NCBI GenBank assembly: GCA_946414885.1 | Contig: CAMKQH010000017.1 | Location: forward strand, 1 to 64,000 | From: an uncultured Lachnospiraceae bacterium | GTDB taxonomy: Bacteria > Bacillota > Clostridia > Lachnospirales > Lachnospiraceae | Direction of reading: 5' to 3' | DNA: 64,000 nucleotides | Shown here: positions 1-11,536 of the stretch, in pieces | How positions within the stretch are numbered: the first letter of the stretch is position 1 | Layout of the letters: each line of letters starts with the position of its first letter | Notes under the pieces: model-generated | The model's input: only the letters and a program-made list of their open reading frames with translations | What the model was told of the DNA's origin: nothing | Database searches by the model: none | Program-made: the position numbers and the translations under genes

Positions 1-212
1 TCTTCACTACCGCCCAGCCAACGTTTTCGCCTTCCAGGCGGTACCTTTTCGCTTCTTCACTACCGCCCGGCCAACGTTTTCGCCTTCCAGGCGGTACCTT
101 TTCGCTTCTTCACTACCGCCCAGCCAACGTTTTCGCCTTCCAGGCGGTACCTTTTCGCTTCATCACCACCGCCCTGACGCCGTTTTCGCCTTCCGGGCGG
201 TACTATCTTGCC
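1..212. repeat. 53-bp tandem repeat, four copies
   Basis: Four head-to-tail units of 53 bp begin at 1, 54, 107 and 160. The first three are almost identical and the fourth is diverged. Each unit contains TACCGCC followed about 22 bp later by GGCGGTA, so each can fold into a hairpin. The period is not a multiple of three, so the minus-strand ORF across it (60-278) is probably not a gene. The array runs off the left edge of the window. Confidence 0.85.
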
Positions 213-240
213 CCGTCCTGCCGCCTCGCGAAAGCACGCG

Positions 241-420
241 CCGGCTGGCATCCCCATGGAACAATTAGCCGGCTGCACTTAGCGAACCAACGGCCGAATG
301 GAAAATTTCAAGGAATGTCTGAGGAGCTTTAGCTCCGAGTTTTCCTTGAAATTTTCTACTCCATGAGGACGGCAGGCGAGCTTAGTGCAGTCCGTGCCGT
401 TCCATGGAGATGCCAGCCGG
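241..420. repeat. Long imperfect palindrome (family copy 3), downstream of rpoC
   Basis: Terminal arms CCGGCTGGCATCCCCATGGAAC (241-262) and its complement (399-420) pair with one mismatch over 22 bp. Inside, AATTAGCCGGC on the left and GTCCGTGCC on the right flank a stem (CTGCAC/GTGCAG), and a central hairpin GAAAATTTCAAGGAA/TTCCTTGAAATTTTC follows. The same plan with different stem sequence occurs near 53.0 and 54.8 kb. An extra direct copy of the right arm lies at about 455-478. No coding content is apparent. Confidence 0.7.
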
Positions 421-487
421 TGGGCGCTCTCGCATGGCGGCTGGGCGGGCGTTCATGCCAGCCGGTGGGCGCTTTCGCGTTAGGCTT

Positions 488-521
488 GAAAAAAATCGGC
501 CACCCGAATGGGCAGCCGATT
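488..521 (-). terminator. Rho-independent terminator of rpoC
   Basis: On the minus strand, AATCGGC pairs with GCCGATT around an inner GCCCATTCGGG stem and is followed by a run of seven Ts. It lies about 20 bp after the rpoC stop codon. Confidence 0.85.
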
Positions 522-542
522 CAAAATTTACGTCATAATGGA

Positions 543-3500
543 TTAGTTCTCGGAGCCTTCCTCCGCAACGGTGATCATATTGATCTCCTGAGTGTCCTCG
601 CCATCCTCAGACAGCTGGATCATCATATTGTCGTCAGAAAGCGCGTCCGTGCTCAGCACCGTGTTGCGATACCGCTTCATGCCGGTACCAACGGGGATCA
701 GCTTACCAATGATTACGTTCTCCTTCAGACCGATCAACGGATCGATCTTGCCCTTGATGGCTGCCTCAGTAAGAACCTTCGTGGTCTCCTGGAAGGATGC
801 AGCTGACATGAAGGAGTTGGTAGCCAGTGCAGCCTTGGTAATACCAAGCATTACCTGCTTTCCTTCAGCGGGTGCCTTGCCTTCCTTCACAAGCTCCTCG
901 TTCATGTCCTCAAAGTCAAGGACGTCAACCAACGTGCCGGGAAGGAATTCCGTGTCACCGCTGTCCTCGATGCGAGTCTTCTTCAGCATCTGACGAACGA
1001 TCACTTCAATGTGCTTATCTGCAATGTCTACGCCCTGCAGACGGTAAACTCTCTGAACCTCGCGAAGCATGTAGTCCTGCACGGCGCGGATACCCTTGAT
1101 CTTTAACAGGTCATGAGGGTTAACGCTACCTTCGGTCAGCTCATCGCCGGCCTCCAGTATCTGGCCGTCCATCACCTTAATGCGGGAGCCGTAAGGGATC
1201 AGATATGCCTTAGACTCGCCGGTCTCCTCGTTGGTGATGATCACTTCACGCTTCTTCTTGGTGTCGCGGATCTCAGCCTTGCCGCCGAACTCTGCAATGA
1301 TTGCAAGTCCCTTGGGCTTACGGGCCTCGAAAAGCTCCTCGACTCTGGGAAGACCCTGGGTAATGTCGTCACCTGCCACGCCGCCGGTATGGAAGGTTCT
1401 CATGGTCAGCTGGGTACCGGGCTCACCAATGGACTGTGCAGCAATGATACCAACTGCCTCACCTACCTGAACGGCTTCGCCGGTCGCCATGTTCGCACCG
1501 TAGCACTTAGCGCAGATGCCGAACTTGGAACGACAGGTCAGGATCGTACGGATCTTCACTTCTTCGATGGGGTTGCCATCTTTATTTACGCCTACGGTCA
1601 GGATCTTCTGTGCACGGCTGGGCGTGATCATGTGATTGTGCTTCACGATCATGTTGCCATCCTTGTCGAAGATGTCTTCGCAGGTAAATCTGCCGGTAAT
1701 GCGGTCCTTCAGGCTCTCGATGGTTTCCTTACCGTCGGTGAAGGCCTTTACTACCATGCCGGGAATAGGATCATCCTTATCCTTGCGGCAGTCCGTCTCG
1801 CGAATGGACAGCTCCTGGGATACGTCAACCATTCTTCTGGTCAGGTAACCGGAGTCTGCGGTACGAAGTGCGGTATCGGACAGACCCTTGCGGGCACCGT
1901 GTGCGGACATGAAGTACTCCAGTACGTCCAAGCCCTCACGGAAGTTTGACTTGATGGGCAGCTCGATGGTTCTACCAGTGGTATCAGCCATCAATCCACG
2001 CATGCCGGCCAGCTGCTTGATCTGCTGGTTGGAACCACGCGCTCCGGAGTCAGCCATCATGAAGATGTTGTTGTACTTATCGAGGCCGGCAAGCAGCACC
2101 TTCGTCAGCTCGGCATCGGTCTCGTTCCAGGTCTCTACTACTGCACGATAGCGCTCTTCCTCGGTGATCAGACCACGACGGAAGTTTGCGGAAATCTTAT
2201 CTACGGTTGCCTGTGCGTCAGCCAGCATCTGAGGCTTCTGTGCAGGCACGGTCATGTCGGAAATGGATACGGTCATGGCTGCTCTCGTGGAATACTTGTA
2301 GCCGATGGCCTTTACGTCATCCAGAACCTCAGCGGTCTTGGACGCGCCGTGGGTATTGATGACCTTCTCCAGGATCTGCTTTAAGCCCTTCTTGCCTACG
2401 TGGAAGTCAACTTCCAGCTTCAGCAGGTTCTCAGGATTGGTTCTGTCAACAAAGCCAAGGTCCTGAGGAAGGATCTCGTTGAAAAGGAACCGACCAAGCG
2501 TGGACTCCACGTTGCCGGTCACTTCCTTGCCGTCAGCATCCTTCTTGGTAACGCGAACGGTGATGCGGGAATGCAGGGTGATTACCTGGTTTTCATATGC
2601 CAAAATGGCCTCGTTCACGCTCTTGAAGAACTTGCCCTCGCCGATGGCGCCGGGTCTCTCCTGGGTCAGGTAGTAAATACCAAGTACCATGTCCTGTGAA
2701 GGCACTGCCACGGGGCCGCCGTCGGAAGGCTTCAACAGGTTGTTGGGGGACAGGAGCAGGAAACGACACTCTGCCTGTGCCTCAACGGACAAAGGAAGAT
2801 GCACTGCCATCTGGTCACCGTCGAAGTCCGCGTTAAATGCGGTACATACGAGGGGATGAAGCTTAATGGCCTTACCTTCCACCAGAATGGGCTCAAATGC
2901 CTGGATACCAAGTCTGTGCAGGGTAGGTGCACGGTTCAGCATCACGGGATGCTCCTTGATCACCTCTTCCAGAACGTCCCAAACCTGGGTGTCCAGTCTC
3001 TCCACTAATTTCTTTGCATTCTTAATGTTCTGGCTGATGCCCTTAGCCACCAGCTCCTTCATAACGAAGGGCTTGAACAGCTCGATTGCCATCTCCTTAG
3101 GCAGACCGCACTGATAGATCTTCAGTTCGGGACCAACCACGATAACGGAACGGCCTGAGTAGTCAACACGCTTACCCAACAGGTTCTGACGGAAGCGTCC
3201 GGACTTACCCTTGAGCATGTCGGAGAGGGACTTCAGCGCTCTGTTTCCAGGGCCGGTAACGGGTCTGCCGCGACGACCGTTGTCGATCAGGGCATCCACT
3301 GCCTCCTGAAGCATTCTCTTCTCGTTGCGCACAATGATGTCAGGCGCACCGAGCTCAAGCAGTCTCTTCAGACGATTGTTTCTGTTGATGATTCTTCTGT
3401 ACAGGTCATTCAGGTCAGACGTTGCAAAACGGCCGCCGTCCAGCTGTACCATGGGACGAAGATCGGGGGGGATGACGGGGATCACGTCCATAACCATCCA

Positions 3501-4193
3501 CTCCGGCTTATTCTGGGAGCCGCGGAATGCCTCCACTACCTCCAGTCTCTTTACGATGCGGGCACGCTTCTGTCCAGTGGACTCTGCAAGGCCCTCGTTC
3601 AATTCAACGGATTCCTTCTCCAGGTCAATCGCCTGCAGGAGCTCCTTGATGGCCTCAGCGCCCATGCCAACGCGGAACTTGTTGCCATAGGTCTCTCTGG
3701 CCGTCTGATATTCCTTCTCGGAGAGGATCTGCTTGTACTCCAGATTGCTCTCGCCGGGATCCAATACGATGTAAGAAGCGAAATACAGCACCTTCTCCAG
3801 CACGCGGGGAGACAGATCGAGGATCAGTCCCATTCTGCTGGGGATGCCCTTGAAATACCAAATGTGGGAAACGGGCGCTGCGAGCTCAATGTGGCCCATG
3901 CGCTCTCTGCGGACGCTTGCCTTGGTCACTTCAACGCCGCAACGATCGCAGACCACGCCCTTATAGCGGATCTTCTTGTATTTACCACAATGACATTCCC
4001 AGTCCTTCTGGGGTCCAAAAATTCTCTCACAGAACAGACCGTCTCTCTCGGGCTTCAAGGTCCTGTAGTTAATGGTTTCAGGCTTCGTTACCTCACCGTG
4101 AGACCACTCGAGGATCTTCTCCGGTGATGCCAGGCCGATCTTGATCGCGTCAAACGTCATGGCCTGATAATTATCCTTGTTCATTTCTGGCAT
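543..4193 (-). CDS. rpoC: DNA-directed RNA polymerase subunit beta'
   Basis: Largest subunit of RNA polymerase, forming the DNA-binding clamp and part of the active centre. The 1216-residue length is normal for Firmicutes. The N-terminal zinc site uses Cys67, Cys69, Cys82 and Cys85. The absolutely conserved catalytic motif NADFDGD, which holds the Mg ion, is at residues 454-460. The start at MPEMNK is favoured because GGGAG lies 8 bp upstream; a second Met follows at position 4. It lies 93 bp after rpoB and should be cotranscribed with it. It is followed by a terminator, and the rpsL-rpsG-fusA genes that often follow rpoC are not seen in the remaining 480 bp. Confidence 0.98.
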   Translation of the reverse strand: MPEMNKDNYQAMTFDAIKIGLASPEKILEWSHGEVTKPETINYRTLKPERDGLFCERIFGPQKDWECHCGKYKKIRYKGVVCDRCGVEVTKASVRRERMGHIELAAPVSHIWYFKGIPSRMGLILDLSPRVLEKVLYFASYIVLDPGESNLEYKQILSEKEYQTARETYGNKFRVGMGAEAIKELLQAIDLEKESVELNEGLAESTGQKRARIVKRLEVVEAFRGSQNKPEWMVMDVIPVIPPDLRPMVQLDGGRFATSDLNDLYRRIINRNNRLKRLLELGAPDIIVRNEKRMLQEAVDALIDNGRRGRPVTGPGNRALKSLSDMLKGKSGRFRQNLLGKRVDYSGRSVIVVGPELKIYQCGLPKEMAIELFKPFVMKELVAKGISQNIKNAKKLVERLDTQVWDVLEEVIKEHPVMLNRAPTLHRLGIQAFEPILVEGKAIKLHPLVCTAFNADFDGDQMAVHLPLSVEAQAECRFLLLSPNNLLKPSDGGPVAVPSQDMVLGIYYLTQERPGAIGEGKFFKSVNEAILAYENQVITLHSRITVRVTKKDADGKEVTGNVESTLGRFLFNEILPQDLGFVDRTNPENLLKLEVDFHVGKKGLKQILEKVINTHGASKTAEVLDDVKAIGYKYSTRAAMTVSISDMTVPAQKPQMLADAQATVDKISANFRRGLITEEERYRAVVETWNETDAELTKVLLAGLDKYNNIFMMADSGARGSNQQIKQLAGMRGLMADTTGRTIELPIKSNFREGLDVLEYFMSAHGARKGLSDTALRTADSGYLTRRMVDVSQELSIRETDCRKDKDDPIPGMVVKAFTDGKETIESLKDRITGRFTCEDIFDKDGNMIVKHNHMITPSRAQKILTVGVNKDGNPIEEVKIRTILTCRSKFGICAKCYGANMATGEAVQVGEAVGIIAAQSIGEPGTQLTMRTFHTGGVAGDDITQGLPRVEELFEARKPKGLAIIAEFGGKAEIRDTKKKREVIITNEETGESKAYLIPYGSRIKVMDGQILEAGDELTEGSVNPHDLLKIKGIRAVQDYMLREVQRVYRLQGVDIADKHIEVIVRQMLKKTRIEDSGDTEFLPGTLVDVLDFEDMNEELVKEGKAPAEGKQVMLGITKAALATNSFMSAASFQETTKVLTEAAIKGKIDPLIGLKENVIIGKLIPVGTGMKRYRNTVLSTDALSDDNMMIQLSEDGEDTQEINMITVAEEGSEN

Positions 4194-4286
4194 TTATGGC
4201 ACTCCCTTTCTGCTAATCTGCTATTTAGCCCCGGCTGCCGGAAGCTATTCCGGACAGCCGTTTCGGGCTACGTGGTTTGGCGACGA

Positions 4287-7200
4287 TCACTCGTCTCCGT
4301 CGTCATAGGAATCATCGGCATAATCATCGTCAAACGCGAAATCGCCTTCCGGCTCAGCGTCTACAAACTCGCCGTCCTCACTGAATTCCTTGGTCTGATA
4401 TCCCATGGCACCAAGCGAATTAGCATCATAATCGTTATATTTGCGGTCATCATCAAGATCAAAGCGATAATCGGTGTCACCGTAATCGATGTTCTCCATG
4501 ATCTGGACTTCCTCGCCGTCCTCGCCCAGGACTCTGACGTCAAGTCCAAGAGCCTGCAGCTCTTTCAGGAGCACCTTAAAGGACTCAGGAATGCCTGCGG
4601 GAGGAATGTTGTCTCCCTTAATGATCGCTTCGTAGGTCTTTACGCGTCCGATCACGTCATCGGACTTCACGGTCAGGATTTCCTGCAGGGTATAGGATGC
4701 GCCATATGCCTCCAGGGCCCAAACTTCCATCTCTCCGAAACGCTGTCCGCCGAACTGTGCCTTACCACCCAAAGGCTGCTGGGTAACCAGGGAGTACGGG
4801 CCGGTAGAACGAGCATGGATCTTATCGTCTACCAGGTGATGGAGCTTCAGGTAATGCATGTGACCGATGGTTACGGGGCTGTCGAAGAACTCACCCGTAC
4901 GACCGTCGCGGAGACGAACCTTACCGTCTCTGGAGATCGGAACGCCCTTCCAAAGCTTTCTGTGATCCCTGTTCTCGGACAGATATTCCAGAACCTCGGG
5001 CAGAAGCTCTGCCTTGTGCTTGCTCTCGAAGGTCTCGCCCTTCCATTCCTTGCCGTCAGCGGTGGTGGTCAGGCCGTCTGCCTTCCACTGCTTTGCCTCA
5101 GCGGCATCGAAAGGAAGGTTAGCGTAATCGTTGGCCAGATCCAGCGTATCCATAATGTCGTGCTCGTTAGCGCCGTCGAATACGGGGGTAGCCACGTTAA
5201 ATCCAAGTGCTTTTGCAGCCAGGGAGAGATGGATCTCCAACACCTGACCGATGTTCATACGGGAAGGCACGCCCAGAGGATTCAGCACGATGTCCAGAGG
5301 ACGTCCGTTGGGCAGATAAGGCATATCCTCAACGGGAAGCACGCGGGAAACGACACCCTTGTTACCGTGACGACCTGCCATCTTGTCACCGACGGAGATC
5401 TTTCTCTTCTGTGCGATGTAAATGCGAACGGTCTGGTTTACGCCGGGGGACAGCTCGTCGCTGTTCTCGCGGGTAAATACCTTCGCGTCAACTACAATGC
5501 CATACTCACCGTGAGGTACCTTCAGGGAAGTGTCACGCACTTCTCTTGCCTTCTCGCCGAAGATGGCGCGAAGAAGTCTCTCCTCTGCGGTCAGCTCGGT
5601 CTCGCCCTTAGGCGTTACCTTACCAACAAGGATGTCGCCTGCGCGAACCTCTGCGCCGATGCGGATGATTCCGCGATCGTCCAGATCCTTCAGTGCGTCA
5701 TCGCCGACGCCGGGAACGTCTCTGGTGATCTCCTCGGGTCCGAGCTTCGTATCACGGGCCTCTGCCTCATATTCCTCAATATGTACGGAAGTGTATACGT
5801 CCTCCTGTACGAGTCTCTCGGAAAGCAGAACTGCGTCCTCGTAGTTGTAACCCTCCCAAGTCATGAAACCGATCAGAGGGTTCTTACCAAGTGCCAGCTC
5901 GCCCTGGGAAGTGGAAGGACCGTCAGCGATGACCTGTCCTGCCTCCACGTGCTCACCCTTGAAGACGATGGGCTTCTGGTTATAACAGTTAGACTGGTTG
6001 GAGCGGGCGAACTTCGTCAAATGATATTCTTCGCTCCCCTTGTCATCATAATTAATGCGGATCATGTTGGATGCCACGTAATCCACGGTGCCGGCCTTCT
6101 TAGCCACTACGCACACGCCGGAGTCTACGGCAGTCTTTACTTCCATGCCGGTGCCGACAACGGGTGCTTCGGTGAGAAGCAGGGGCACTGCCTGACGCTG
6201 CATGTTGGATCCCATCAGCGCACGGTTAGCATCGTCGTTCTCAAGGAACGGGATCAGAGCCGTTGCAACGGAGAATACCATCTTAGGAGACACGTCCATG
6301 TAGTCAAACATTGCCTTGGGATATGCCTGGGTCTCCTCGCGGAAACGACCGGATACCATGTTGTTCACGAAATGTCCGTTCTCGTCCAAGGGCTCGTTTG
6401 CCTGAGCTACGTGATAGTTGTCCTCTTCGTCAGCAGTCATGTAGATAACTTCATCCGTTACGCGGGGGTTCTTCGGATCGCTCTTGTCGATCTTACGGTA
6501 AGGAGCCTCCACGAAGCCATATTCATTAATTCTTGCATAGCTTGCAAGAGAGTTGATCAAACCGATGTTAGGACCTTCAGGCGTCTCAATGGGGCACATT
6601 CTTCCATAATGAGAGTAATGTACGTCACGCACCTCGAATCCGGCACGGTCTCTGGACAGACCGCCAGGTCCCAATGCGGAAAGACGTCTCTTGTGGGTCA
6701 GCTCACCCAGGGGGTTGTTCTGATCCATGAACTGGGACAGCTGGGAGCTTCCGAAGAACTCCTTAACTGCGGCAGTTACGGGCTTAATGTTGATCAGATT
6801 CTGGAGGGAAATCTCCTCCGTGTCATGGGTGGTCATGCGCTCGCGCACCACTCTTTCCATTCTGGAAAGGCCGATGCGGTACTGGTTCTGCAGGAGTTCA
6901 CCAACGGCACGGATACGTCTGTTGCCAAGGTGATCGATGTCGTCATCCTTGCCCAGACCATACTCCAAATGCATGTTATAGTTGATGGACGCGAAAATGT
7001 CCTCGACGGTGATGTGCTTGGGAACCAGCTCGTGCACGTTTTTCTGCAGGGCGTCACCAAGCTTCTCGGGATCGTCGCCAAACTCGTCCAAGATCTTTTG
7101 AAGCACGGGATAATAAACCAGCTCGTGAATGCCGAAATCTCTGGGATCACAATCCACGAAGTTGGTAAGATTTACCATCATGTTGGAAAGAACCTTAACG

Positions 7201-8216
7201 TTTCTCTCCTCCGTCTGGATCATAACGTAAGGCACTGCAGCGTTCTGGATCTCGTCTGCCAGTTCTGCGGTCACCTTCGTGCCGGCAGCAGCGATCACGT
7301 CACCGTTGATGGTGTCGATCACGTCCTCCGCAAGGATCTGATGACGGATCCTGTTGCGAAGAGCCAGCTTCTTATTGAACTTATATCTGCCGACCTTTGC
7401 AAGGTCATAACGGCGGGGATCAAAGAACATGGCCTTGATCAGGCTGTCAGCGCTCTCAACGCTAAGAGGCTCGCCGGGACGGATCTTCTTATAGAGCTCG
7501 AGCAGGCCTTCCTCATAGTTGGTGGCAGGGTCCTTCTCAAAGCTTGCCTGGATCTTCGGCTCATCGCCAAACAGCTCTACGATCTCCTCGTTCGTGCCAA
7601 TGCCAAGGGCACGGATCAGCACGGTGATGGGCACCTTTCTGGTACGGTCTACGCGAACGTAGAACACGTCGTTGGAATCCGTCTCATACTCCAGCCATGC
7701 GCCGCGGTTCGGGATCACGGTGCAGGAAAAGAGCTTCTTACCAAGCTTGTCATGGGTGATTCCGTAATATATTCCGGGGGAACGAACCAACTGGCTTACA
7801 ATGACACGTTCCGCGCCATTGATGATAAAGGTGCCGGTTGCAGTCATCAGGGGCAGGTCGCCCATGAAGATCTCATGTTCCACGATCTCAGGCTCTTCTT
7901 TGTTGATAAAGAGACGAACCTTAACCTTCAGGGGAGCGGCGTAGTTTGCATCTCTCTCCTTGCACTCTTCAATAGAATACTTGACGTCATCTTCACACAG
8001 CTTAAAGTCTACGAATTCAAGACTCATGGATCCGCCGTAATCCACAATGGGAGAGATGTCATCGAAGGCTTCCCTTAAGCCCTCGTTCAAAAACCACTGA
8101 TAAGAATCCTTCTGGACCTCGATCAGATTGGGCATCTCCAGCGTTTCTTCCCGTCTTGAGTAACTCATACGCGTGACCTTGGAGCCTGGAATTGGGCGTA
8201 TTCTGTTCTTTTCCAT
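4287..8216 (-). CDS. rpoB: DNA-directed RNA polymerase subunit beta
   Basis: Second-largest RNA polymerase subunit. The ORF track begins at 8312, but the start is placed at [11 protein letters not shown] (8216), preceded by GGGGTGA with good spacing, giving 1309 residues. The rifampicin region [20 protein letters not shown], followed by [18 protein letters not shown] and the [14 protein letters not shown] stretch, is clear. The C-terminus ends in a strongly acidic Asp-rich tail, which is lineage-specific. It has its own promoter at about 8311-8339 and also receives read-through from rplJL past a hairpin. It is cotranscribed with rpoC. Confidence 0.98.
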   Translation of the reverse strand: MEKNRIRPIPGSKVTRMSYSRREETLEMPNLIEVQKDSYQWFLNEGLREAFDDISPIVDYGGSMSLEFVDFKLCEDDVKYSIEECKERDANYAAPLKVKVRLFINKEEPEIVEHEIFMGDLPLMTATGTFIINGAERVIVSQLVRSPGIYYGITHDKLGKKLFSCTVIPNRGAWLEYETDSNDVFYVRVDRTRKVPITVLIRALGIGTNEEIVELFGDEPKIQASFEKDPATNYEEGLLELYKKIRPGEPLSVESADSLIKAMFFDPRRYDLAKVGRYKFNKKLALRNRIRHQILAEDVIDTINGDVIAAAGTKVTAELADEIQNAAVPYVMIQTEERNVKVLSNMMVNLTNFVDCDPRDFGIHELVYYPVLQKILDEFGDDPEKLGDALQKNVHELVPKHITVEDIFASINYNMHLEYGLGKDDDIDHLGNRRIRAVGELLQNQYRIGLSRMERVVRERMTTHDTEEISLQNLINIKPVTAAVKEFFGSSQLSQFMDQNNPLGELTHKRRLSALGPGGLSRDRAGFEVRDVHYSHYGRMCPIETPEGPNIGLINSLASYARINEYGFVEAPYRKIDKSDPKNPRVTDEVIYMTADEEDNYHVAQANEPLDENGHFVNNMVSGRFREETQAYPKAMFDYMDVSPKMVFSVATALIPFLENDDANRALMGSNMQRQAVPLLLTEAPVVGTGMEVKTAVDSGVCVVAKKAGTVDYVASNMIRINYDDKGSEEYHLTKFARSNQSNCYNQKPIVFKGEHVEAGQVIADGPSTSQGELALGKNPLIGFMTWEGYNYEDAVLLSERLVQEDVYTSVHIEEYEAEARDTKLGPEEITRDVPGVGDDALKDLDDRGIIRIGAEVRAGDILVGKVTPKGETELTAEERLLRAIFGEKAREVRDTSLKVPHGEYGIVVDAKVFTRENSDELSPGVNQTVRIYIAQKRKISVGDKMAGRHGNKGVVSRVLPVEDMPYLPNGRPLDIVLNPLGVPSRMNIGQVLEIHLSLAAKALGFNVATPVFDGANEHDIMDTLDLANDYANLPFDAAEAKQWKADGLTTTADGKEWKGETFESKHKAELLPEVLEYLSENRDHRKLWKGVPISRDGKVRLRDGRTGEFFDSPVTIGHMHYLKLHHLVDDKIHARSTGPYSLVTQQPLGGKAQFGGQRFGEMEVWALEAYGASYTLQEILTVKSDDVIGRVKTYEAIIKGDNIPPAGIPESFKVLLKELQALGLDVRVLGEDGEEVQIMENIDYGDTDYRFDLDDDRKYNDYDANSLGAMGYQTKEFSEDGEFVDAEPEGDFAFDDDYADDSYDDGDE

Positions 8217-8310
8217 TTGACGTTTCACCCCGTTCTTTCTGATTTCATGTCTCTTATTTTGGGCATTTTTGCGCACAAAAAGCCCAATACACGACAATAG
8301 TGCGTTTATC

Positions 8311-8339
8311 ATGATATCACAAGGGAGATTTTAAGTCAA
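8311..8339 (-). promoter_or_regulatory. Promoter of rpoBC
   Basis: Reading the minus strand: -35 TTGACT, 17-bp spacer, -10 TATCAT, about 95 bp before rpoB. The leader contains a strong palindrome GGGCATTTTTGCGC/ACAAAAAGCCC (8261-8285) that may act as a pause or processing hairpin. Prediction only. Confidence 0.7.
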
Positions 8340-8389
8340 GAACTTTTTTTGATTTGCAGAATAGAACTTTTGAATTTGTAGAATAGAAT

Positions 8390-8412
8390 GGCCCCGCCAC
8401 GTGAGCGGGGCC
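8390..8412 (-). terminator. Hairpin after rplL (partial terminator)
   Basis: GGCCCCGC-TCACGTG-GCGGGGCC is a perfect 8-bp GC stem just after rplL. The tail is ATTCTATTC rather than a clean T-run, which fits a leaky terminator controlling flow from rplJL into rpoBC. Confidence 0.65.
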
Positions 8413-8433
8413 GGATTGTAATTTAGTTTGAAA

Positions 8434-8805
8434 TTACTTAAGGGTAACCTTAGCGCCAACTTCCTCAAGCTTCTTCTTGATCTCTTCAGCCTCTTCCTTG
8501 GTTGCGCCTTCCTTAACCATCTTAGGAGCGCCGTCAACCAGATCCTTAGCTTCCTTCAGACCAAGGCCGGTGATCTCACGAACAACCTTAATAACCTTAA
8601 CCTTCTCAGCGCCAACCTCGGTCAGCTCTGCGTCGAACTCGGTCTTCTCCTCAACCTCTGCTGCAGGACCAGCTGCTGCTACTACAACGCCTGCTGCTGC
8701 GGATACGCCAAACTCCTCCTCGCAAGCCTTTACAAGATCATTCAGTTCCAGAACGGTCATCTCTTTGATCGCATCGATCATTTCCTGAGCTGTTAACTTA
8801 GCCAT
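8434..8805 (-). CDS. rplL: 50S ribosomal protein L7/L12
   Basis: Stalk protein of the large ribosomal subunit, binding elongation factors as dimers on L10. 123 residues, the usual length. N-terminal dimerisation domain [16 protein letters not shown], Ala-rich hinge [15 protein letters not shown], and the C-terminal factor-binding domain with [16 protein letters not shown] are all present. The track start at 8838 is too far upstream; GGAGG lies 8 bp before the ATG at 8805. Cotranscribed with rplJ. Confidence 0.97.
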   Translation of the reverse strand: MAKLTAQEMIDAIKEMTVLELNDLVKACEEEFGVSAAAGVVVAAAGPAAEVEEKTEFDAELTEVGAEKVKVIKVVREITGLGLKEAKDLVDGAPKMVKEGATKEEAEEIKKKLEEVGAKVTLK

Positions 8806-8893
8806 TTTCATTTCCTCCATTTTCTTTTCATCATTCATCAGTGTTATGCCGGACGGTCCGGCTGTTTGGTTGTCTGCGACAATTCCAGCGGAA

Positions 8894-9400
8894 TTATTCT
8901 GCAGCAGCTGCGCCGGCGCCGCCTTTTTCGGCGATCTGATTCAAGACGCGAGCAAAATTGGTGATGGGGCTCTGCAAGCTGCCAAGCAACTTGGAGATAA
9001 GCACTTCCCTGGAAGGAATGCTTGCGATTGCCTGCATACCCTTTGCATCGTAGAAGTTCCCTTCCACTACGCCAGCCTTGATCTCCAGCTTGTCAGCCTT
9101 CTTAGCGAACTCAGCAAGTACTCTCGCGGGCGCGGTTGCGTCGGTGGTGGAGATTGCTGCTGCGCTGGGGCCTTCCAGGTAAGGAGTCAGGGACTCGAAG
9201 TCAGTTCCCTTGAATGCACGAACCATCATGGTGTTCTTGTAAACCTTGTAAACAATTCCTGCTTCACGCAGCTGCTTACGAAGCTCGGTATCCTGCTCAA
9301 CGGTAAGTCCGCGGTAGTCTACCAGAACAACAGACTGGGCATCCTTGATGTTTGCGGAAATCTCTTCCACAACGGGCTGCTTTAACTCAATCTTTGCCAT
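8894..9400 (-). CDS. rplJ: 50S ribosomal protein L10
   Basis: Anchors the L7/L12 stalk on 23S rRNA. 168 residues, with the typical N-terminal [13 protein letters not shown] segment and an Ala-rich C-terminus [17 protein letters not shown] precedes the start. The long upstream leader (see L10 leader) indicates autoregulation by L10 or the L10-L12 complex. It is followed by rplL 88 bp downstream. Confidence 0.97.
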   Translation of the reverse strand: MAKIELKQPVVEEISANIKDAQSVVLVDYRGLTVEQDTELRKQLREAGIVYKVYKNTMMVRAFKGTDFESLTPYLEGPSAAAISTTDATAPARVLAEFAKKADKLEIKAGVVEGNFYDAKGMQAIASIPSREVLISKLLGSLQSPITNFARVLNQIAEKGGAGAAAAE

Positions 9401-9404
9401 TTTG

Positions 9405-9580
9405 TTACCTCCTTTTAGATTTTGTTGCCGAAAGGAGTATCAAAAAAACCTCCCTGCAAAGACAGGAAGGCATGAAATCAAACTGATCACTCACTCTCCT
9501 CGGCAGGCGTTTTTGTGCTTATGCCTCCTTTCGCTTACGCGATTTCGGCACCTGCTGTCTTCGGCATGGTTCTTCGAACC
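9405..9580 (-). ncRNA. Ribosomal protein L10 leader with attenuator
   Basis: The minus-strand RNA upstream of rplJ carries the segments AACCATGCCGAAGACAGCAGGTGCCG and GCCTGCCGAGGAG that characterise the L10 leader of Firmicutes, which L10/L12 is known to bind for autoregulation. A terminator-like hairpin (CCTTCCTGTC...GGGAGG followed by seven Ts, 9443-9471) lies at its 3' end, so control here is probably by transcription attenuation. Assigned by eye from the motifs, not by covariance search. Confidence 0.8.
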
Positions 9581-9586
9581 TTGATT

Positions 9587-9615
9587 AGAATATCATGTCA
9601 CGCCCCGCACGTCAA
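9587..9615 (-). promoter_or_regulatory. Promoter of rplJL
   Basis: Minus strand -35 TTGACG, 17-bp spacer, -10 TATTCT, directly upstream of the L10 leader. Confidence 0.7.
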
Positions 9616-9624
9616 GGGGTGAAT

Positions 9625-9664
9625 TAAAAAAACATCGAAAGAGCCTTCCGAAACGGAAGGCTCT
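9625..9664 (-). terminator. Terminator after rplA
   Basis: AGAGCCTTCCG-TTT-CGGAAGGCTCT, a perfect 11-bp stem, followed after a few bases by TTTTTTT. It separates rplK-rplA from the rplJ promoter. Confidence 0.85.
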
Positions 9665-9683
9665 GATGATTTCTAATCATTCA

Positions 9684-10373
9684 CTAGAACTTTGCTACGC
9701 TAACCTTTACTCCAGGACCCATGGTGCTGGTCAGGGTGATGCTTCTGAGGTACTGGCCCTTCAGTGCGCTGGGCTTAGCCTTTACGATCGCATCCATCAG
9801 TGCGTTGAAGTTCTCCTGAAGTGCTTCCTCGGTGAAGGATGCCTTACCAACGGGAACGTGCACGATGTTGGTCTTGTCAAGTCTGTACTCAATCTTACCA
9901 GCCTTGATGTCAGCGATTGCCTTGGTTACGTCCATGGTTACGGTACCAGCCTTAGGGTTGGGCATGAGACCCTTAGGTCCCAGAACCTTACCAAGACGAC
10001 CAACCACGCCCATCATGTCAGGGGTAGCAACTACAACGTCGAAGTCAAGCCATCCATCGTTCTGAATCTTGGGAATCAGCTCATCGCCGCCCACGTAATC
10101 AGCACCTGCAGCCTCTGCCTCGTTCACTTTGTCTCCCTTCGCGAAAACCAGCACCTTAACGGTCTTACCAGTTCCGTTCGGAAGTACAACAGCGCCACGG
10201 ATCTGCTGCTCAGCGTGACGTCCGTCACAACCGGTTCTGATGTGTACTTCGATCGTCTCATCAAATTTTGCAACTGCGGTCTTCTTTACCAGTGCAATTG
10301 CTTCATTGGGCTCGTAGAGGGTTGCGCGGTCAACTAACTTTGCAGCCTCTGTATATTTTTTACCATGCTTCAT
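9684..10373 (-). CDS. rplA: 50S ribosomal protein L1
   Basis: L1 binds 23S rRNA at the E-site stalk and in many bacteria represses its own operon. 229 residues, standard. The conserved stretch [21 protein letters not shown] is intact. Start supported by GGAGGAAGAAT. It lies 57 bp after rplK; a small palindrome GACAACGTACGTTGTC lies in that gap. Confidence 0.97.
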   Translation of the reverse strand: MKHGKKYTEAAKLVDRATLYEPNEAIALVKKTAVAKFDETIEVHIRTGCDGRHAEQQIRGAVVLPNGTGKTVKVLVFAKGDKVNEAEAAGADYVGGDELIPKIQNDGWLDFDVVVATPDMMGVVGRLGKVLGPKGLMPNPKAGTVTMDVTKAIADIKAGKIEYRLDKTNIVHVPVGKASFTEEALQENFNALMDAIVKAKPSALKGQYLRSITLTSTMGPGVKVSVAKF

Positions 10374-10430
10374 TATTCTTCCTCCATATAGGTTCTAACG
10401 ACAACGTACGTTGTCTCCCAAAATTATCAG

Positions 10431-10856
10431 TTACTCTTCTACAACGATACCCATGCTGCGTGCAGTACCAGCGATCATGCTCATGGCTGCCTCGATGCTT
10501 GCTGCGTTCAGGTCAGGCATCTTCAGCTCAGCGATCTCTCTAACCTTTGCCTTGGAGATCGTAGCGACCTTGGTCTTGTTGGGAACGCCTGAACCGGACT
10601 TGATGTTGCAAGCCTTCTTCAGGAGAACTGCTGCAGGGGGAGTCTTCGTAATAAAGCTGAAGCTTCTGTCTGCGTAAACGGTGATTACAACAGGGATGAT
10701 CACGTCACCCTTATCTGCTGTTCTTGCGTTGAACTGCTTGGTGAATTCAACGATGTTGACACCATGCTGACCCAGTGCGGGACCAACCGGGGGAGCTGGC
10801 GTTGCCTTGCCGGCAGGAATCTGTAACTTAATGTATCCTGTAACTTTTTTTGCCAT
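10431..10856 (-). CDS. rplK: 50S ribosomal protein L11
   Basis: GTPase-centre protein of the large subunit. 141 residues with the typical N-terminus [32 protein letters not shown] and the C-terminal AGTARSMGI motif. An AGGAGG site lies just upstream. A conserved-looking leader hairpin precedes it. Confidence 0.97.
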   Translation of the reverse strand: MAKKVTGYIKLQIPAGKATPAPPVGPALGQHGVNIVEFTKQFNARTADKGDVIIPVVITVYADRSFSFITKTPPAAVLLKKACNIKSGSGVPNKTKVATISKAKVREIAELKMPDLNAASIEAAMSMIAGTARSMGIVVEE

Positions 10857-10874
10857 GTTGGCACCTCCTATAAT

Positions 10875-10918
10875 GTGGTAACTCGGCGCAGTGTGCGGGG
10901 ATCCGCTCCTGCTCCCAC
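10875..10918 (-). promoter_or_regulatory. Leader hairpin upstream of rplK-rplA
   Basis: The nusG-rplK gap contains GTGGGAGC...GAGTTACCAC on the minus strand, a GTGG/CCAC-closed stem next to the rplK ribosome binding site. Firmicutes commonly have a GTGGGAG...TTACCAC leader here, thought to be the L1 autoregulatory site. Assignment is by resemblance only. Confidence 0.45.
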
Positions 10919-10965
10919 TCTATATTTCGCAGGGCATGCCCTGAAAAATATCATTGTTTTGTGAC

Positions 10966-11502
10966 TTAATCGATCTTCTTTACTTCTGCAAAGCTGATCT
11001 CTACGGGAGTCTCTCTTCCAAAGAGCTCCACGTTGATGGTTGCGGTCTGCTTGCCCATGTCGAGCCTCTGCACCACGCCAACCGTATCTTTCCATACGCC
11101 CGCAATGATCGCGATGGTATCGCCCTCTGCGAAATCGATGGAAATGCCTGCTGCCTTGCCGCCTTCGGTCTGGATTCCAAGAGAACGGATCTCCAGGTCA
11201 GTCAGGGGAACGGGCTTGCTTCCCGGTCCTACGAAGCCAGTCACGCCGCGGGTATTGCGGACTACGTACCAGGTGTCGTCATTCATGTCCATGTTGAGAA
11301 GTACGTATCCGGGGAACATCTTCTTCTGAACGACGCTCTGCTTTCCGTTCTTAACCTCCACAACGTCCTGCAGGGGAACGCGAACCTCGAGGATCTGTTC
11401 AGCCAAGTGAGGATTGTTCTCGATCGTTTTCTCAATATTGGCCTTGACCTTATTCTCATAGCCGGAATAGGTATGAACTACGTACCACTTTGCCTCTGCC
11501 AT
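10966..11502 (-). CDS. nusG: Transcription elongation/antitermination factor NusG
   Basis: NGN domain at the N-terminus (WYVVHTYSGYENKVKANIEK) and KOW motif near residues 125-150 (FAEGDTIAIIAGVWKDTVG). 178 residues. It binds RNA polymerase and couples it to Rho or the ribosome. It lies 34 bp downstream of secE, the classical arrangement. Confidence 0.97.
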   Translation of the reverse strand: MAEAKWYVVHTYSGYENKVKANIEKTIENNPHLAEQILEVRVPLQDVVEVKNGKQSVVQKKMFPGYVLLNMDMNDDTWYVVRNTRGVTGFVGPGSKPVPLTDLEIRSLGIQTEGGKAAGISIDFAEGDTIAIIAGVWKDTVGVVQRLDMGKQTATINVELFGRETPVEISFAEVKKID

Positions 11503-11536
11503 ATAATCAACCTCTCCTTATCGAATCTTTGTGACG

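Noticed and set aside
363-806. 147-residue plus ORF over the rpoC end
   Set aside because: No ribosome site, crosses the palindromic repeat and is antisense to rpoC.
4272-8078. 1268-residue plus-strand ORF opposite rpoB
   Set aside because: Antisense shadow of rpoB: every rpoB motif is intact on the minus strand, and the plus translation has no recognisable domain.
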